Positions 1-9,330 of a stretch of 63,314 nt of DNA are shown piece by piece. The position numbers and the translations under genes are program-made. The notes beneath the pieces are model-generated. The model saw nothing but the letters and a program-made list of their open reading frames with translations. It did not search any database and was not told the origin of the DNA. The first letter of the stretch is position 1, and each line of letters starts with the position of its first letter. This DNA comes from Flavobacteriales bacterium (lineage in GTDB: Bacteria > Bacteroidota > Bacteroidia > Flavobacteriales > UBA1820), in contig JAGAUI010000014.1 in NCBI GenBank assembly GCA_017620815.1, positions 1 to 63,314 of the forward strand, read 5' to 3'.

Positions 1-91
1 AGCGAGGCTAATAAAGCGAAGTTTGAGGTGAGGGTATTTTGGGCGTATACTGCGTACTTCTGGTCACTGGGACATAAGCTTGTTTCTTTTG

Positions 92-123
92 CCTCTTTTC
101 TTTGAAGCAGCAAAGAAAAGAGG
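92..123. repeat. Inverted repeat, 13-bp arms, loop of 7 or fewer bases
   Basis: The arms are at 92-104 and 111-123 and are perfect reverse complements (CCTCTTTTCTTTG against CAAAGAAAAGAGG) around AAGCAG. I see no other copy in the window. Similar CTTTTCTTTG palindromes are, from memory, scattered in intergenic DNA of other Bacteroidota, so a dispersed palindromic element or terminator is likely. Bases 1-91 hold nothing I can recognise. Confidence 0.55.
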
Positions 124-130
124 TGTAACA

Positions 131-157
131 AAAAAAGCGTGCCTGGCACGCTTTTTT
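131..157. terminator. Bidirectional intrinsic terminator
   Basis: The sequence is a perfect palindrome with arms 131-143 and 145-157, made of an A-run, GCGTGCC, a single T centre, GGCACGC and a T-run. It lies 11 bases beyond the stop codon of the minus-strand plug-repeat gene and would also stop plus-strand transcription entering from the left edge. Confidence 0.8.
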
Positions 158-167
158 GATTTAATTA

Positions 168-1826
168 TCACTTTTTCTTATTCTTCTCCTGTTTTTTATA
201 TTCTTTCTCACTCACAGTATTACCCTCTTCATCTACCACTTTCTTTTCTTTCTGGGAGGCACTTATAAGAACTACTCCATGTTTGGCTTTCTCGCCGTAT
301 GAGGCGGTGTAGTCATCGTTAAGTATGATGATATCATCTATCATATCTACCTCTATACCACGCATGTGAGAGAACTCTTTATCGTTGATGATATACAGCT
401 GGCAACGTTCTCCATTTACCTTTATGTAGCCATCTTCATACTCCAAGTTTTTACCCTGTGCGGCTATAAACCCTTTCATATCTCCATGTCTTTTAGCAGC
501 CACAGCCTCAAAGTCTGTCCTTGCAACCAAACCTTTCTGCATGCCTCGTGTGGTGATAACAACAGCTCCATTTTGTGCTGTCATACCATAGATAGGAACG
601 GCATTCTCTTTTACCATCTGTATGCTGTAAACACTATGTGGTTCTATGGATTCTATCGTAGCCTCCTCCATAGCCACGCCATCCACAATTATAAGAGCTG
701 GCATTTCAAATTCACGTCCTTTAAGTAGTTCTGTTTCTTCTTCTTCATCACTTTTATCAGGAGTATCACCTTGATTAAAACTAACAAGCTGATAACGAAC
801 AAAATACACCTTTTCATTCACAAGAACTGTAGCAGGAAAGCGGGAAATGATAGACGCCCAATCCCCATCGGCAGCACCTGGATAGTATGTACTTAAATCA
901 TCACTGAACCAACCGCGTAGGTCGTTCTGGCGGAGCATTACAATGAGGTTTACAGGCTTACTTGTGTTGGCTTTACTTATGCGGACGGTAGTACCTTCGG
1001 TGTAGTCCATCACACAACGTAAGTATTTATCTTTTTTTGTGATATGTATGGCATAGTTACCATTCTCATCACTTACCGTTTCCTCTCCAGACGATGTGCG
1101 TATCCTCATCCCAGGGACTACACGTCCCCAGCCGTCTTTTACCACGCCGCGTATGCTATCCTTCCCCACAGAAATATCTGCTTTTTCCACGCTTTTATTT
1201 GCCTCGTGATAGGCTTTAGTTACTATTACAACAGCTCCACCAAGACCTTGAGTCCCATAAGATGAACCATCTTTAAGCACTTTTATGCTATATATTTGGC
1301 TTGGTTCAATACCTGTTAATCTATCTCCTACACTGCCATCTATATCTACACAGAGTTTCCCTCCTGCAATCATTGCCGCATAATCTGAATTTTTTAATCT
1401 AATATATTCTCCTTCATATTTTACTTCTGGAAAACGGTTTTTAAAAATATCACTAATGCTTGCATCCGCTTCTCCTGGGTAGTAGGTGTCTCCCACAGTA
1501 TATCCCGTTACAGTAGGGTCGTTGGTCTCGTCCAGTTCAAATGCTATGGGGTGACTGGCTATCGCGGCACTTAATTCTTTTTCCATCACCGTGTATTTGT
1601 TCATTATAAGGCGTAGCTCGGTATCCTTGGGTGTGGCGGTGAGGGTATAAACACCTCCATCACGTGTGATAGCGGAGGCTTTGCTTTTGTTGGTGCGTAC
1701 GGTAGCCCCTACCACAGGCTCCCCCTTTGCGTCTATGACCACTCCTTTTACCTCATAGTTCTGTGCTGCTGCTCCTAGGGATAGGCTACCTATCGCCAGT
1801 AGGAAAAATAATTTAAGGGATTTCAT
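168..1826 (-). CDS. Secreted plug-repeat protein with carboxypeptidase-regulatory-like domains, no beta-barrel
   Basis: The 552-residue protein has a signal peptide (about residues 1-21, cleavage after AAA or AQ). A CarboxypepD_reg-like beta-sandwich follows at about 25-100 (VKGVVIDAKGEPVVGATV). A TonB-plug-like unit at about 105-205 ends in GGAVVIVTK. A second regulatory-like domain spans about 217-300. A second plug-like unit at about 305-430 ends in NGAVVITTRG. A third, shorter unit covers about 445-525 (HGVVLISAS), and the tail is Lys/Glu-rich. SusC-type receptors carry one such domain, one plug and a 22-strand barrel, but here the barrel is absent and the plug is repeated. The protein is probably periplasmic or surface-associated; its function is unknown. 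It is divergent from gcvP and has its own promoter. The ATG with the signal peptide is the clear start. Confidence 0.8.
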   Translation of the reverse strand: MKSLKLFFLLAIGSLSLGAAAQNYEVKGVVIDAKGEPVVGATVRTNKSKASAITRDGGVYTLTATPKDTELRLIMNKYTVMEKELSAAIASHPIAFELDETNDPTVTGYTVGDTYYPGEADASISDIFKNRFPEVKYEGEYIRLKNSDYAAMIAGGKLCVDIDGSVGDRLTGIEPSQIYSIKVLKDGSSYGTQGLGGAVVIVTKAYHEANKSVEKADISVGKDSIRGVVKDGWGRVVPGMRIRTSSGEETVSDENGNYAIHITKKDKYLRCVMDYTEGTTVRISKANTSKPVNLIVMLRQNDLRGWFSDDLSTYYPGAADGDWASIISRFPATVLVNEKVYFVRYQLVSFNQGDTPDKSDEEEETELLKGREFEMPALIIVDGVAMEEATIESIEPHSVYSIQMVKENAVPIYGMTAQNGAVVITTRGMQKGLVARTDFEAVAAKRHGDMKGFIAAQGKNLEYEDGYIKVNGERCQLYIINDKEFSHMRGIEVDMIDDIIILNDDYTASYGEKAKHGVVLISASQKEKKVVDEEGNTVSEKEYKKQEKNKKK

Positions 1827-1871
1827 TGTCGTGCGTTTTTTTTGATTATATGTATGCGTTTATCTACGATG

Positions 1872-1903
1872 TAAATGTACGAATTTTGTGCAAAAAAAAA
1901 CAA
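1872..1903 (-). promoter_or_regulatory. Putative Bacteroidota promoter for the plug-repeat gene
   Basis: On the minus strand, TACATTTA (plus 1872-1879) resembles the -7 element TAnnTTTG. A TTG at plus 1901-1903 lies 21 bases upstream as a -33 element. The -7 sits 46 bases from the start codon. Confidence 0.4.
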
Positions 1904-1987
1904 TCTTCATCATTTTTTTTACATCTTCTACACTTTTTACATAAAAGCTTTTCATATCATTTTTTTACCATAAAAAAGCCCCCACTA

Positions 1988-2021
1988 TTTGCATATATCC
2001 CATACAAAATATGTATCTTTA
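1988..2021 (+). promoter_or_regulatory. Putative promoter for gcvP
   Basis: TTTG at 1988-1991 and TATCTTTA at 2014-2021 (one mismatch to TAnnTTTG) are spaced by 22 bases. The -7 lies 54 bases before the gcvP ATG. The leader is AT-rich, and I see no glycine riboswitch in it. Confidence 0.45.
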
Positions 2022-2074
2022 CACTTTAAAACATACACCATCATCATAGAAATTTAAACATAAAATATAAAGAT

Positions 2075-4909
2075 ATGAAACCACATGATTTTTCAGCACG
2101 CCACATAGGCGTAAGAGAAGAACAAACAGATGAAATGCTCAAAACCATAGGCGTAGAGTCCCTAGACGAACTGGTAAAAAAAACCGTCCCTGCCGACATC
2201 CTAGCCGATACAGCTCTCAACATCCCTGAGGCTCTCACCGAAAACCAATACCTAGAACATTTTGCTGCTCTATGCAGTCTTAACCGCCCTATGAAAAACT
2301 ACATAGGTCTAGGCTATAACCCTTCGCCTATGATAGGAGTGGTACAACGTTGCGTGTTTGAAAATCCTACTTGGTACACATCTTATACCCCTTACCAAGC
2401 CGAGATTTCACAAGGTCGTCTGGAAGCTCTGCTCAACTATCAGACTATGATATCTTCGCTTACCGGTATGCCGCTGGCAAATGCTTCACTACTGGACGAA
2501 GGAACATCGGCCGCCGAAGCAATGCTTATGCTTTACCACACACGTACTCGTGCCCAGAAACAGGCAGGCGTATGTCGTTTCTTTGTATCTGAAAACGTAC
2601 TACCACAGACTCTTGACGTGCTTATCACTCGTGCTACTCCGCTAGGAATAGAGATAGTAGAAGGCGACGAATGGGAATGGGAAGCAGATGATAGTTTCTT
2701 TGGAGCTATAATCCAATACCCTACCGCACTAGGTGAAGTCAATGACTATGCCGAATGGGTAGAAAAAACTCACGCAGCAGGCGTTAAAGTAGCCGTAGCT
2801 GCCGATATCTTGGCATTGGCTCTTCTTACACCTCCTGCTAGGTGGGGTGCCGATGTAGTGGTAGGTAGCGTACAACGTCTAGGTCTTCCTATGGGATTTG
2901 GCGGGCCAGCAGCAGGTTATTTTGCCACTCGCGAGGAGTATAAACGCGACCTCCCAGGACGTATCATTGGCGTATCCAAAGACAAGACCGGAAAACGCGC
3001 ATTGCGTATGGCTTTGCAGATGCGTGAACAGCACATAAAACGTGAACGTGCTACGTCAAACATATGTACTTCGGCCGTGCTTATGGCCATAATGGCAGGT
3101 ATGTATGGTGTTTATCACGGCGGCCGTGGTATGCGTGCCATAGCTCGCAAGATACACCTGCTTACTTCTACACTTGCTCGCGAAGTGGAAAAAGCAGGAT
3201 ATGAAGTAGTGTATGGCAGCTATTTTGATACGCTGTACATCCAGACCGGAGAAAATACAGAACGCCTTAAAGAAATAGCCGAAGCCGAAGGTATAAACTT
3301 CCTCTATGTAGATGATGACGCTATAGGTATCTCCATAAACGAAACTACCGAACTTATAGACATAGCCCGTATAATGTATGTCCTATGTGCTGCCAAAGAC
3401 ATGGTATATGATACTATACCCACAATGGCAGAAGAGGTAACACTGGATGCTTCTATGTTGAGAACAGATGATATCCTCACACAGGAAGTATTCCAGAAAT
3501 ACCACAGCGAAACCGAGATGATGCGTTACATAAAGAAACTAGAACGCCGCGACATATCTCTCACTCATAGTATGATTCCGCTAGGTTCATGCACCATGAA
3601 GCTCAATGCCGCCATACAGATGATACAGCTCTCATATCCTCTATGGGGTAATATCCACCCATTTGCTCCAGAAGAACAGACAGAAGGCTATCGTGTGCTT
3701 CTATCACGTCTGGAACAATTCTTGGCCGATATCACTGGCATGGCAGCCACTTCACTGCAAGCTCTTTCGGGTGCATCTGGCGAATATGCTGGATTGCGTA
3801 TGATTATAGAATACCAACGCGATATGGGCGAAGGTCATCGTAAAGTATGTCTTATCCCAGAAAGTGCCCACGGTACCAACCCTGCATCGGCTGCAATGGC
3901 GGGAATGGAAATCATCACCATTAAATCCCTACCAGACGGTACCATAGACGTGGAAGACTTGAAAGAAAAAGCACAAGCAAATGCCGAACGCCTATCATGT
4001 GTGATGATAACATATCCTAGCACATATGGTATATTTGAAAGCCGTGTAAGAGAGATAGTAGATATCATACACGAGTGTGGTGGTCAAGTTTATATGGACG
4101 GTGCCAATATGAATGCTCAGGTAGGTCTTACTTCGCCAGGTCTTATAGGTGCCGATGTATGCCACCTCAACCTTCACAAGACATTTGCTATGCCTCACGG
4201 TGGTGGTGGCCCCGGTGTAGGTCCTATATGTGTTAAACAGCATTTGGCTCCATATCTACCCGGCAACCCTATCGTTAAGACTGGCGGCGAGAAGGCTTGC
4301 ACAGGTCTTTCTTCTGCTCCTTGGGGTTCGGCTATGATAGACGCCATATCATATGCATACATACTCACTCTAGGTGCCGAAGGTCTTAAGAAAGCCACTC
4401 AATATGCCATCCTTAATGCCAACTACCTTAAAAAACGTCTGGAAGGACACTATTCTATACTCTACAGCGGTGAAAATGGATACTGTGCCCACGAACTAAT
4501 AGTGGATATACGTCCTATCAAGGAAAAATATGGTATCACAGCTGGTGACATATCAAAACGTCTTATGGACTACGGTTTCCACGCTCCTACCGTTTCATTC
4601 CCCGTTCACGAGACTTTGATGGTAGAACCTACCGAAAGCGAAAGCAAAGAAGAGCTAGACCGTTTTGCAGATACTATGATAAACATCATGGAAGAGATTA
4701 AACAGTGGAGCGACAACCCAGACAACCCACTGGTAAATGCTCCTCACCCTCTTTCTGAAGTAGCTGCACCGGAATGGAACCACGCCTACTCCCGTAGCGT
4801 AGCAGCATTCCCACTACCTTGGGTGGAGGAAAACAAACTATTCCCTGCCGTATCACGTATAGATGATGGTTTTGGAGACCGCAACCTATGTGTGGTACTG
4901 GAAAAATAA
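2075..4909 (+). CDS. gcvP: Glycine dehydrogenase (decarboxylating), P-protein of the glycine cleavage system
   Basis: The P-protein decarboxylates glycine with PLP and passes the aminomethyl group to the lipoyl arm of H-protein. At 944 residues it is the usual fused length, with an N-terminal half (ARHIG near the start, then a GDVC_P-like region) and a C-terminal catalytic half. The PLP lysine is Lys702 in NLHKTF, followed by the glycine-rich loop PHGGGGPG. MIPLGSCTMKLN and ESAHGTNPASA are also family signatures. The genes for H-, T- and L-proteins are not in the window. lipB, which supplies octanoate for lipoylation, lies about 28 kb away. The next gene, miaB, begins 41 bases after the stop and is probably cotranscribed. 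Confidence 0.97.
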   Translation: MKPHDFSARHIGVREEQTDEMLKTIGVESLDELVKKTVPADILADTALNIPEALTENQYLEHFAALCSLNRPMKNYIGLGYNPSPMIGVVQRCVFENPTWYTSYTPYQAEISQGRLEALLNYQTMISSLTGMPLANASLLDEGTSAAEAMLMLYHTRTRAQKQAGVCRFFVSENVLPQTLDVLITRATPLGIEIVEGDEWEWEADDSFFGAIIQYPTALGEVNDYAEWVEKTHAAGVKVAVAADILALALLTPPARWGADVVVGSVQRLGLPMGFGGPAAGYFATREEYKRDLPGRIIGVSKDKTGKRALRMALQMREQHIKRERATSNICTSAVLMAIMAGMYGVYHGGRGMRAIARKIHLLTSTLAREVEKAGYEVVYGSYFDTLYIQTGENTERLKEIAEAEGINFLYVDDDAIGISINETTELIDIARIMYVLCAAKDMVYDTIPTMAEEVTLDASMLRTDDILTQEVFQKYHSETEMMRYIKKLERRDISLTHSMIPLGSCTMKLNAAIQMIQLSYPLWGNIHPFAPEEQTEGYRVLLSRLEQFLADITGMAATSLQALSGASGEYAGLRMIIEYQRDMGEGHRKVCLIPESAHGTNPASAAMAGMEIITIKSLPDGTIDVEDLKEKAQANAERLSCVMITYPSTYGIFESRVREIVDIIHECGGQVYMDGANMNAQVGLTSPGLIGADVCHLNLHKTFAMPHGGGGPGVGPICVKQHLAPYLPGNPIVKTGGEKACTGLSSAPWGSAMIDAISYAYILTLGAEGLKKATQYAILNANYLKKRLEGHYSILYSGENGYCAHELIVDIRPIKEKYGITAGDISKRLMDYGFHAPTVSFPVHETLMVEPTESESKEELDRFADTMINIMEEIKQWSDNPDNPLVNAPHPLSEVAAPEWNHAYSRSVAAFPLPWVEENKLFPAVSRIDDGFGDRNLCVVLEK

Positions 4910-4950
4910 AAAAAGTAAAGATTTAGGAAGGCATTGTATTAAACATCAGT

Positions 4951-6366
4951 ATGTCAGAAATAAAAGCAGGAAAGGCAGCCTGCGTACCGCAGGCTGCCCA
5001 CCCACAGAAGATATTTATAGAAACATACGGCTGCCAGATGAACGTAGCCGATAGCGAGGTAGTATATGCCATAATGGAAAAAGCGGGTTATACTCGCACC
5101 ACAGACGCAAGCACAGCCGACCTCATACTGCTCAACACTTGTTCTGTGCGTGAAAAAGCCGAACAAACCGTCCGCAATAAACTCTCCAATTTCTCTCACC
5201 TTAAACGCACACGTCCACACCTGCTTATAGGAGTACTAGGGTGTATGGCATCTCGTGCCAAAGAACGTCTGCTAGAGGAAGAGAAGATGGTGGACATAGT
5301 AGCAGGTCCAGACTCATACCGCGACTTACCTCATCTGGTAGAAAATGCACGCAATAATCTCAATGCGGTAAACGTACAGCTATCTCTGGAAGAGACTTAT
5401 GACGACATTATCCCTGTGAGAGTAAGCGGGAACGGCATAAGTGCATTTGTATCGGTGATGAGAGGTTGTGATAACATGTGTACATACTGTGTAGTGCCAT
5501 ATACCCGTGGTCGCGAACGCAGCCGAGACCCTCAGACCATCATTAGTGAGATACGTCTTCTACAACAAGAAGGTTACAAGGAGATAACTCTCCTCGGGCA
5601 GAACATAGACTCATACCTATGGTATGGAGGTGGGCCAAAAAAACATTTTGATAAGGCCAGCGAAAAGCAGAAAAAAAATGCCGTACGTTTTTCACAGCTA
5701 CTCACTATGGTAGCCGAGGCTTTCCCTTCTTTACGCATACGCTTCTGCACATCAAATCCTCACGACATGACCGATGACGTGCTAGATGCCATAGCCTCTC
5801 ACGATAATATATGCCGTTATCTACATCTGCCTTTCCAGAGTGGCAGCAACCGCATACTCAAACACATGCATCGTGGTTACACTCGCGAGGAATACATGGC
5901 TCTCATAGACCGCATACGAGCCAAACTACCCGACTGTGGCATCACGATGGACGTCATAGCAGGATACCCCACCGAAACCGACGAAGACCACGAGGACACA
6001 CTATCACTCATGCGTTATGTCAAGTATGATTTCGGTTATATGTTTAAATACAGTGAACGTCCGGGCACTTATGCAGCATCACACTATCCAGATGACGTGC
6101 CAGATGCTGTCAAACAACGCCGTCTAGACGAGATTATCACTCTGCAAAGTGAACATTCGGCATATCGCAATCACAGCTACATAGGACGCACCTGTCGTAT
6201 CCTTGTCGAAGGCACCTCCAAAAAAAACAAAGACCAACTCTTTGGCCGTAACCCACAGGGTATAGTTGCCGTTTTCCCAGCCGAAGGGCACAGCATAGGT
6301 GAATTCCTAGATGTAGAGATAACAGGAGCCACACAGGGCACACTGATAGGTAAAATAAAAAAATAG
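4951..6366 (+). CDS. miaB: tRNA-2-methylthio-N6-dimethylallyladenosine synthase (MiaB)
   Basis: MiaB is a radical-SAM methylthiotransferase that adds the 2-methylthio group to i6A37 in tRNAs reading UNN codons. The N-terminal UPF0004 domain carries the auxiliary-cluster cysteines C28 (YGCQMN), C64 (NTCSV) and C98 (LGCMA). The radical-SAM cluster cysteines are C173, C177 and C180 in CDNMCTYC. A TRAM domain ends the protein (about 405-471). The length of 471 is normal. The first 20 residues before FIETYGCQMN are not conserved, but the ATG at 4951 is the only good start. The next gene follows after 4 bases, so the two are in one operon. The prenyl synthase downstream makes allylic diphosphates, but MiaA itself is not here. 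Confidence 0.96.
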   Translation: MSEIKAGKAACVPQAAHPQKIFIETYGCQMNVADSEVVYAIMEKAGYTRTTDASTADLILLNTCSVREKAEQTVRNKLSNFSHLKRTRPHLLIGVLGCMASRAKERLLEEEKMVDIVAGPDSYRDLPHLVENARNNLNAVNVQLSLEETYDDIIPVRVSGNGISAFVSVMRGCDNMCTYCVVPYTRGRERSRDPQTIISEIRLLQQEGYKEITLLGQNIDSYLWYGGGPKKHFDKASEKQKKNAVRFSQLLTMVAEAFPSLRIRFCTSNPHDMTDDVLDAIASHDNICRYLHLPFQSGSNRILKHMHRGYTREEYMALIDRIRAKLPDCGITMDVIAGYPTETDEDHEDTLSLMRYVKYDFGYMFKYSERPGTYAASHYPDDVPDAVKQRRLDEIITLQSEHSAYRNHSYIGRTCRILVEGTSKKNKDQLFGRNPQGIVAVFPAEGHSIGEFLDVEITGATQGTLIGKIKK

Positions 6367-6370
6367 AGCC

Positions 6371-7339
6371 ATGAAGAAATTAGGAGAAATATATTCAGAA
6401 AGCATAGAGAGTGCATTGGAAGGATTTTATGAGAGATATTCTCATCTCCCATCTCTATACACTCCCACACAGTACATACTCTCTCTAGGCGGCAAGAGGA
6501 TACGTCCAGCACTGGTGCTACTCGCTGCCGAAAGTTTTGGCGAGAAGATAGAAAAAGCCATAGACGCCGCCCTAGCCATAGAAGTATTTCACAATTTCAC
6601 TCTCGTTCACGATGACATTATGGACCACGCCTCTATGCGTAGAGGAAAGGAAACCGTCCACAAACGATGGGACGAAAACACAGCCATACTATCGGGAGAT
6701 GTGATGATGATTCAAGCATACGAGTTATTTGAGCACTATGATAAAAAGACTTTCAAGGCAGTAGTGAGAGTATTCAATTCTGTAGCTCGTTATGTATGTG
6801 AAGGTCAGCAGATGGATATGGACTTTGAAAAGGAGAAAGACGTTACTATGGCTCAATACCTTAGAATGATAGAACTTAAAACGGCTGTACTTCTAGGTGG
6901 AGCATTGGCAATAGGGGCTATCGTGGGGGCTGCATCACAGAAAGACGTGGATAACCTGTATGATTTCGGACGCTATATAGGCATAGCTTTCCAGTTGAGA
7001 GATGACTATCTAGACACTTATGGAGATGAAAGCACATTTGGCAAACGCATAGGAGGGGACATACTGGAAGGCAAAAAGACATTCCTTTACATACATACCC
7101 GCAATCGTTGTTCATCTATGGAAGAATTTGAAAAAGCATTTGCCATAAAAGATGAAGAAAGCCGTATAGAACACGTAAGGGAGCTCTTCACTGCCAAAGG
7201 AGCAGACGTAGCCATATGTGCCGAAATAGAACGCTTCACTGCCAAAGCACTAGAATGTGTAGAGCGTATGCCATTCAGTGGAGAAGTGAAAGAGCGTTAC
7301 CGTCAGTTGGCACGAGCATTGGGTGGCAGAACCAAATAA
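6371..7339 (+). CDS. All-trans polyprenyl diphosphate synthase (trans-isoprenyl transferase)
   Basis: This 322-residue enzyme condenses isopentenyl diphosphate with an allylic diphosphate. Both aspartate-rich motifs are intact: DDIMD at 81-85 and DDYLD at 211-215. GGKRIRPAL near residue 40 is the usual substrate-binding stretch. Phe lies five residues before the first motif and there is no two-residue insertion in it, which resembles medium-chain (C15-C20) synthases, but chain length cannot be read with certainty. It is tightly coupled to miaB (4-base gap). The acyltransferase gene follows 16 bases after its stop. Confidence 0.9.
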   Translation: MKKLGEIYSESIESALEGFYERYSHLPSLYTPTQYILSLGGKRIRPALVLLAAESFGEKIEKAIDAALAIEVFHNFTLVHDDIMDHASMRRGKETVHKRWDENTAILSGDVMMIQAYELFEHYDKKTFKAVVRVFNSVARYVCEGQQMDMDFEKEKDVTMAQYLRMIELKTAVLLGGALAIGAIVGAASQKDVDNLYDFGRYIGIAFQLRDDYLDTYGDESTFGKRIGGDILEGKKTFLYIHTRNRCSSMEEFEKAFAIKDEESRIEHVRELFTAKGADVAICAEIERFTAKALECVERMPFSGEVKERYRQLARALGGRTK

Positions 7340-7355
7340 CACACATCATATCTTA

Positions 7356-8543
7356 ATGAAAAAAAATATCACGTTAACATTTGCAGATAGTAAACCACAT
7401 TATGAGATACTGGACGCCTTAAGAGGAGTTGCCGCTCTACTGGTCATATGGTATCACATATATGAAGGTTTTTCATTTGCCCAGATAACCAATGGCGATG
7501 GAGATGGTCTTATCACCAGCATCAACCACGGTTACCTAGCGGTGGATTTCTTCTTTATGCTATCGGGATTTGTGATAAGCTATGCTTATGATGACCGTTG
7601 GGGGAAAATGACATTGGGTAATTTCTTCCGCCGCCGTCTTATAAGGCTACACCCTATGCTCATAATGGGTGCTGTTATAGGTGCCTTGTCATTTGTGATA
7701 GGAGGCAGAGAGATGTGGGATGGAAATATAGTGTCATATGCTTGGGTGGGTGTAGCCCTACTGCTCACTTGCTTGTTTATCCCCGCTATCCCCGGAGCCC
7801 CCTATGATGTAAGAGGCAACGGAGAGATGTTCCCACTCAATGGTCCTAGTTGGTCACTATTCTATGAATACATAGGCAATATAGTCTATGGCATCTTCAT
7901 ACGCCGTCTGTCTACCAGATGGCTCACTGCACTATGTATAGCTCTAGGTATAGGTATGAGTTCATATGCTCTGGGCAATGTTTCGGGCTATGGCAGTATA
8001 GGAGTTGGCTGGACACTGGATACCGTAAATGTGATAGGAGGTCTCTTGAGAATGCTATTCCCATTTACTATGGGTATGGTGCTAGCTCGCAATTTCAAAC
8101 CTGTAAAGATAAAAGGAGCTTTCTGGATATGTAGTGCAGTTCTAGTATTACTCTTTACAGTTCCATACATAGAAGGACTAGAACCTGTATGTATGAACAG
8201 CGTTTACGAAATGGCCTGTGTGATAATAGCATTTCCTACTCTGGTATGGATAGGAGCATCGGGAAGTATGGACAGAGGAGCAAACGGTAAAATATGCAAA
8301 TTCCTTGGAGATATATCATTCCCTGTATATATAGTACACTACCCCGTAATGTATCTTTTCTACTCATATCTTATAGAGAACAGGCTATATACACTAGAGG
8401 AAACTTGGGTGTGGGTAGCGGTAGTATGCATAGGCAGTATCTCTCTGGCGTATCTATGTCTTAAACTATATGATATACCTGTAAGACGTTATCTCTCCTT
8501 GCGATTTATAAAGACTAGCAATAAAGAAAACATAATTAAATAA
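7356..8543 (+). CDS. Acyltransferase 3 family membrane protein (OafA/YrhL-like)
   Basis: The protein is about 395 residues with roughly ten hydrophobic segments. The family signature LDALRGVAALLVIWYH near residue 22 contains the conserved Arg and His. DFFFMLSGFVISYAY and RRRLIRLHP follow, also typical. Members O-acylate sugars of LPS, capsule or peptidoglycan at the inner membrane; the substrate is not evident here. An in-frame ATG at 7323 would overlap the prenyl-synthase gene by 17 bases. I prefer the ATG at 7356 because it follows that stop and begins just ahead of the conserved region. It leads a three-gene group with the unknown membrane protein and the GNAT gene. Confidence 0.88.
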   Translation: MKKNITLTFADSKPHYEILDALRGVAALLVIWYHIYEGFSFAQITNGDGDGLITSINHGYLAVDFFFMLSGFVISYAYDDRWGKMTLGNFFRRRLIRLHPMLIMGAVIGALSFVIGGREMWDGNIVSYAWVGVALLLTCLFIPAIPGAPYDVRGNGEMFPLNGPSWSLFYEYIGNIVYGIFIRRLSTRWLTALCIALGIGMSSYALGNVSGYGSIGVGWTLDTVNVIGGLLRMLFPFTMGMVLARNFKPVKIKGAFWICSAVLVLLFTVPYIEGLEPVCMNSVYEMACVIIAFPTLVWIGASGSMDRGANGKICKFLGDISFPVYIVHYPVMYLFYSYLIENRLYTLEETWVWVAVVCIGSISLAYLCLKLYDIPVRRYLSLRFIKTSNKENIIK

Positions 8544-8556
8544 ACTCATAATATAT

Positions 8557-9330
8557 ATGAAACGCAGCCTTTTATCTTTCATCACCCAGATACCCATCCA
8601 ATTTTCATATCTGCTACTCCTCATAGCACTTACATTGACGTTGATGACGTATTCTGATTATAGTGGTATAATCATAGATTTGCTAGGAGAAAAAGCCAAT
8701 ATATCGGCTGTGACACTTACCATCATAGCCATCACACTTATAACCACACATGAAAATGTAAAGAATGCCGACTTTGTGATATCGGTAGTGCTATCGGCTA
8801 TTACGTTTCATCTAGCGGGGTATAACGAACTCATAGCTATAGTCTCATCTCTTATAGCCATCATCTCCATCGCCAAACAGATTAACTCCCAGCAAGAGAT
8901 ATCTGAAGCCCAGTTTATATTTGACATCAATGACAAATATGTAAACAACGACGATTACAAAAACACCTATGTACTACTAGATACATACCAGAATATGCTA
9001 GATAGAGGTGCTAGCACAGAAGAACTAGAAGGACAAGAAAAAAAGATAGACTCCCTTACCAATAGCCAGATATCCAACTATCTCACGTTCTTTGAAGTAC
9101 TCAACATACTACTTAAAAAAGACCGCGTATCTATAGAACTACTAGATGACCTTTTTGCATATCGTTTCTTTATAGCGGTACGCAACCCCGTAATCTATCG
9201 CCGCAAACTCAAACATGGTAATTTTGCCAATATCCGTGAACTACATGACCTATGGATAAAATATAGAGAAAATAAAACACTAGAAACCGGAATAGAACAG
9301 AAAATCTACGGAATACAATGCTATGAATAA
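8557..9330 (+). CDS. Uncharacterised membrane protein with a soluble alpha-helical C-terminal region
   Basis: The 257-residue protein has three or four hydrophobic helices in residues 1-110. A mainly helical hydrophilic part follows (about 111-257), containing AQFIFDINDKY, ISNYLTFFEVLNILL and LFAYRFFIAVRNP. The layout, an N-terminal membrane anchor then a helical domain with FFE/YRF motifs, loosely resembles DUF4760-type membrane proteins of unknown function; I cannot confirm the family. It begins 13 bases after the acyltransferase and overlaps the GNAT gene by 8 bases, so the three are cotranscribed. No enzymatic motif is visible. Confidence 0.7.
   Translation: MKRSLLSFITQIPIQFSYLLLLIALTLTLMTYSDYSGIIIDLLGEKANISAVTLTIIAITLITTHENVKNADFVISVVLSAITFHLAGYNELIAIVSSLIAIISIAKQINSQQEISEAQFIFDINDKYVNNDDYKNTYVLLDTYQNMLDRGASTEELEGQEKKIDSLTNSQISNYLTFFEVLNILLKKDRVSIELLDDLFAYRFFIAVRNPVIYRRKLKHGNFANIRELHDLWIKYRENKTLETGIEQKIYGIQCYE

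Noticed and set aside
1827-2074. Glycine riboswitch ahead of gcvP
   Set aside because: The leader is AT-rich and I see no conserved glycine-aptamer core or tandem arrangement; only a promoter-like pair is visible.
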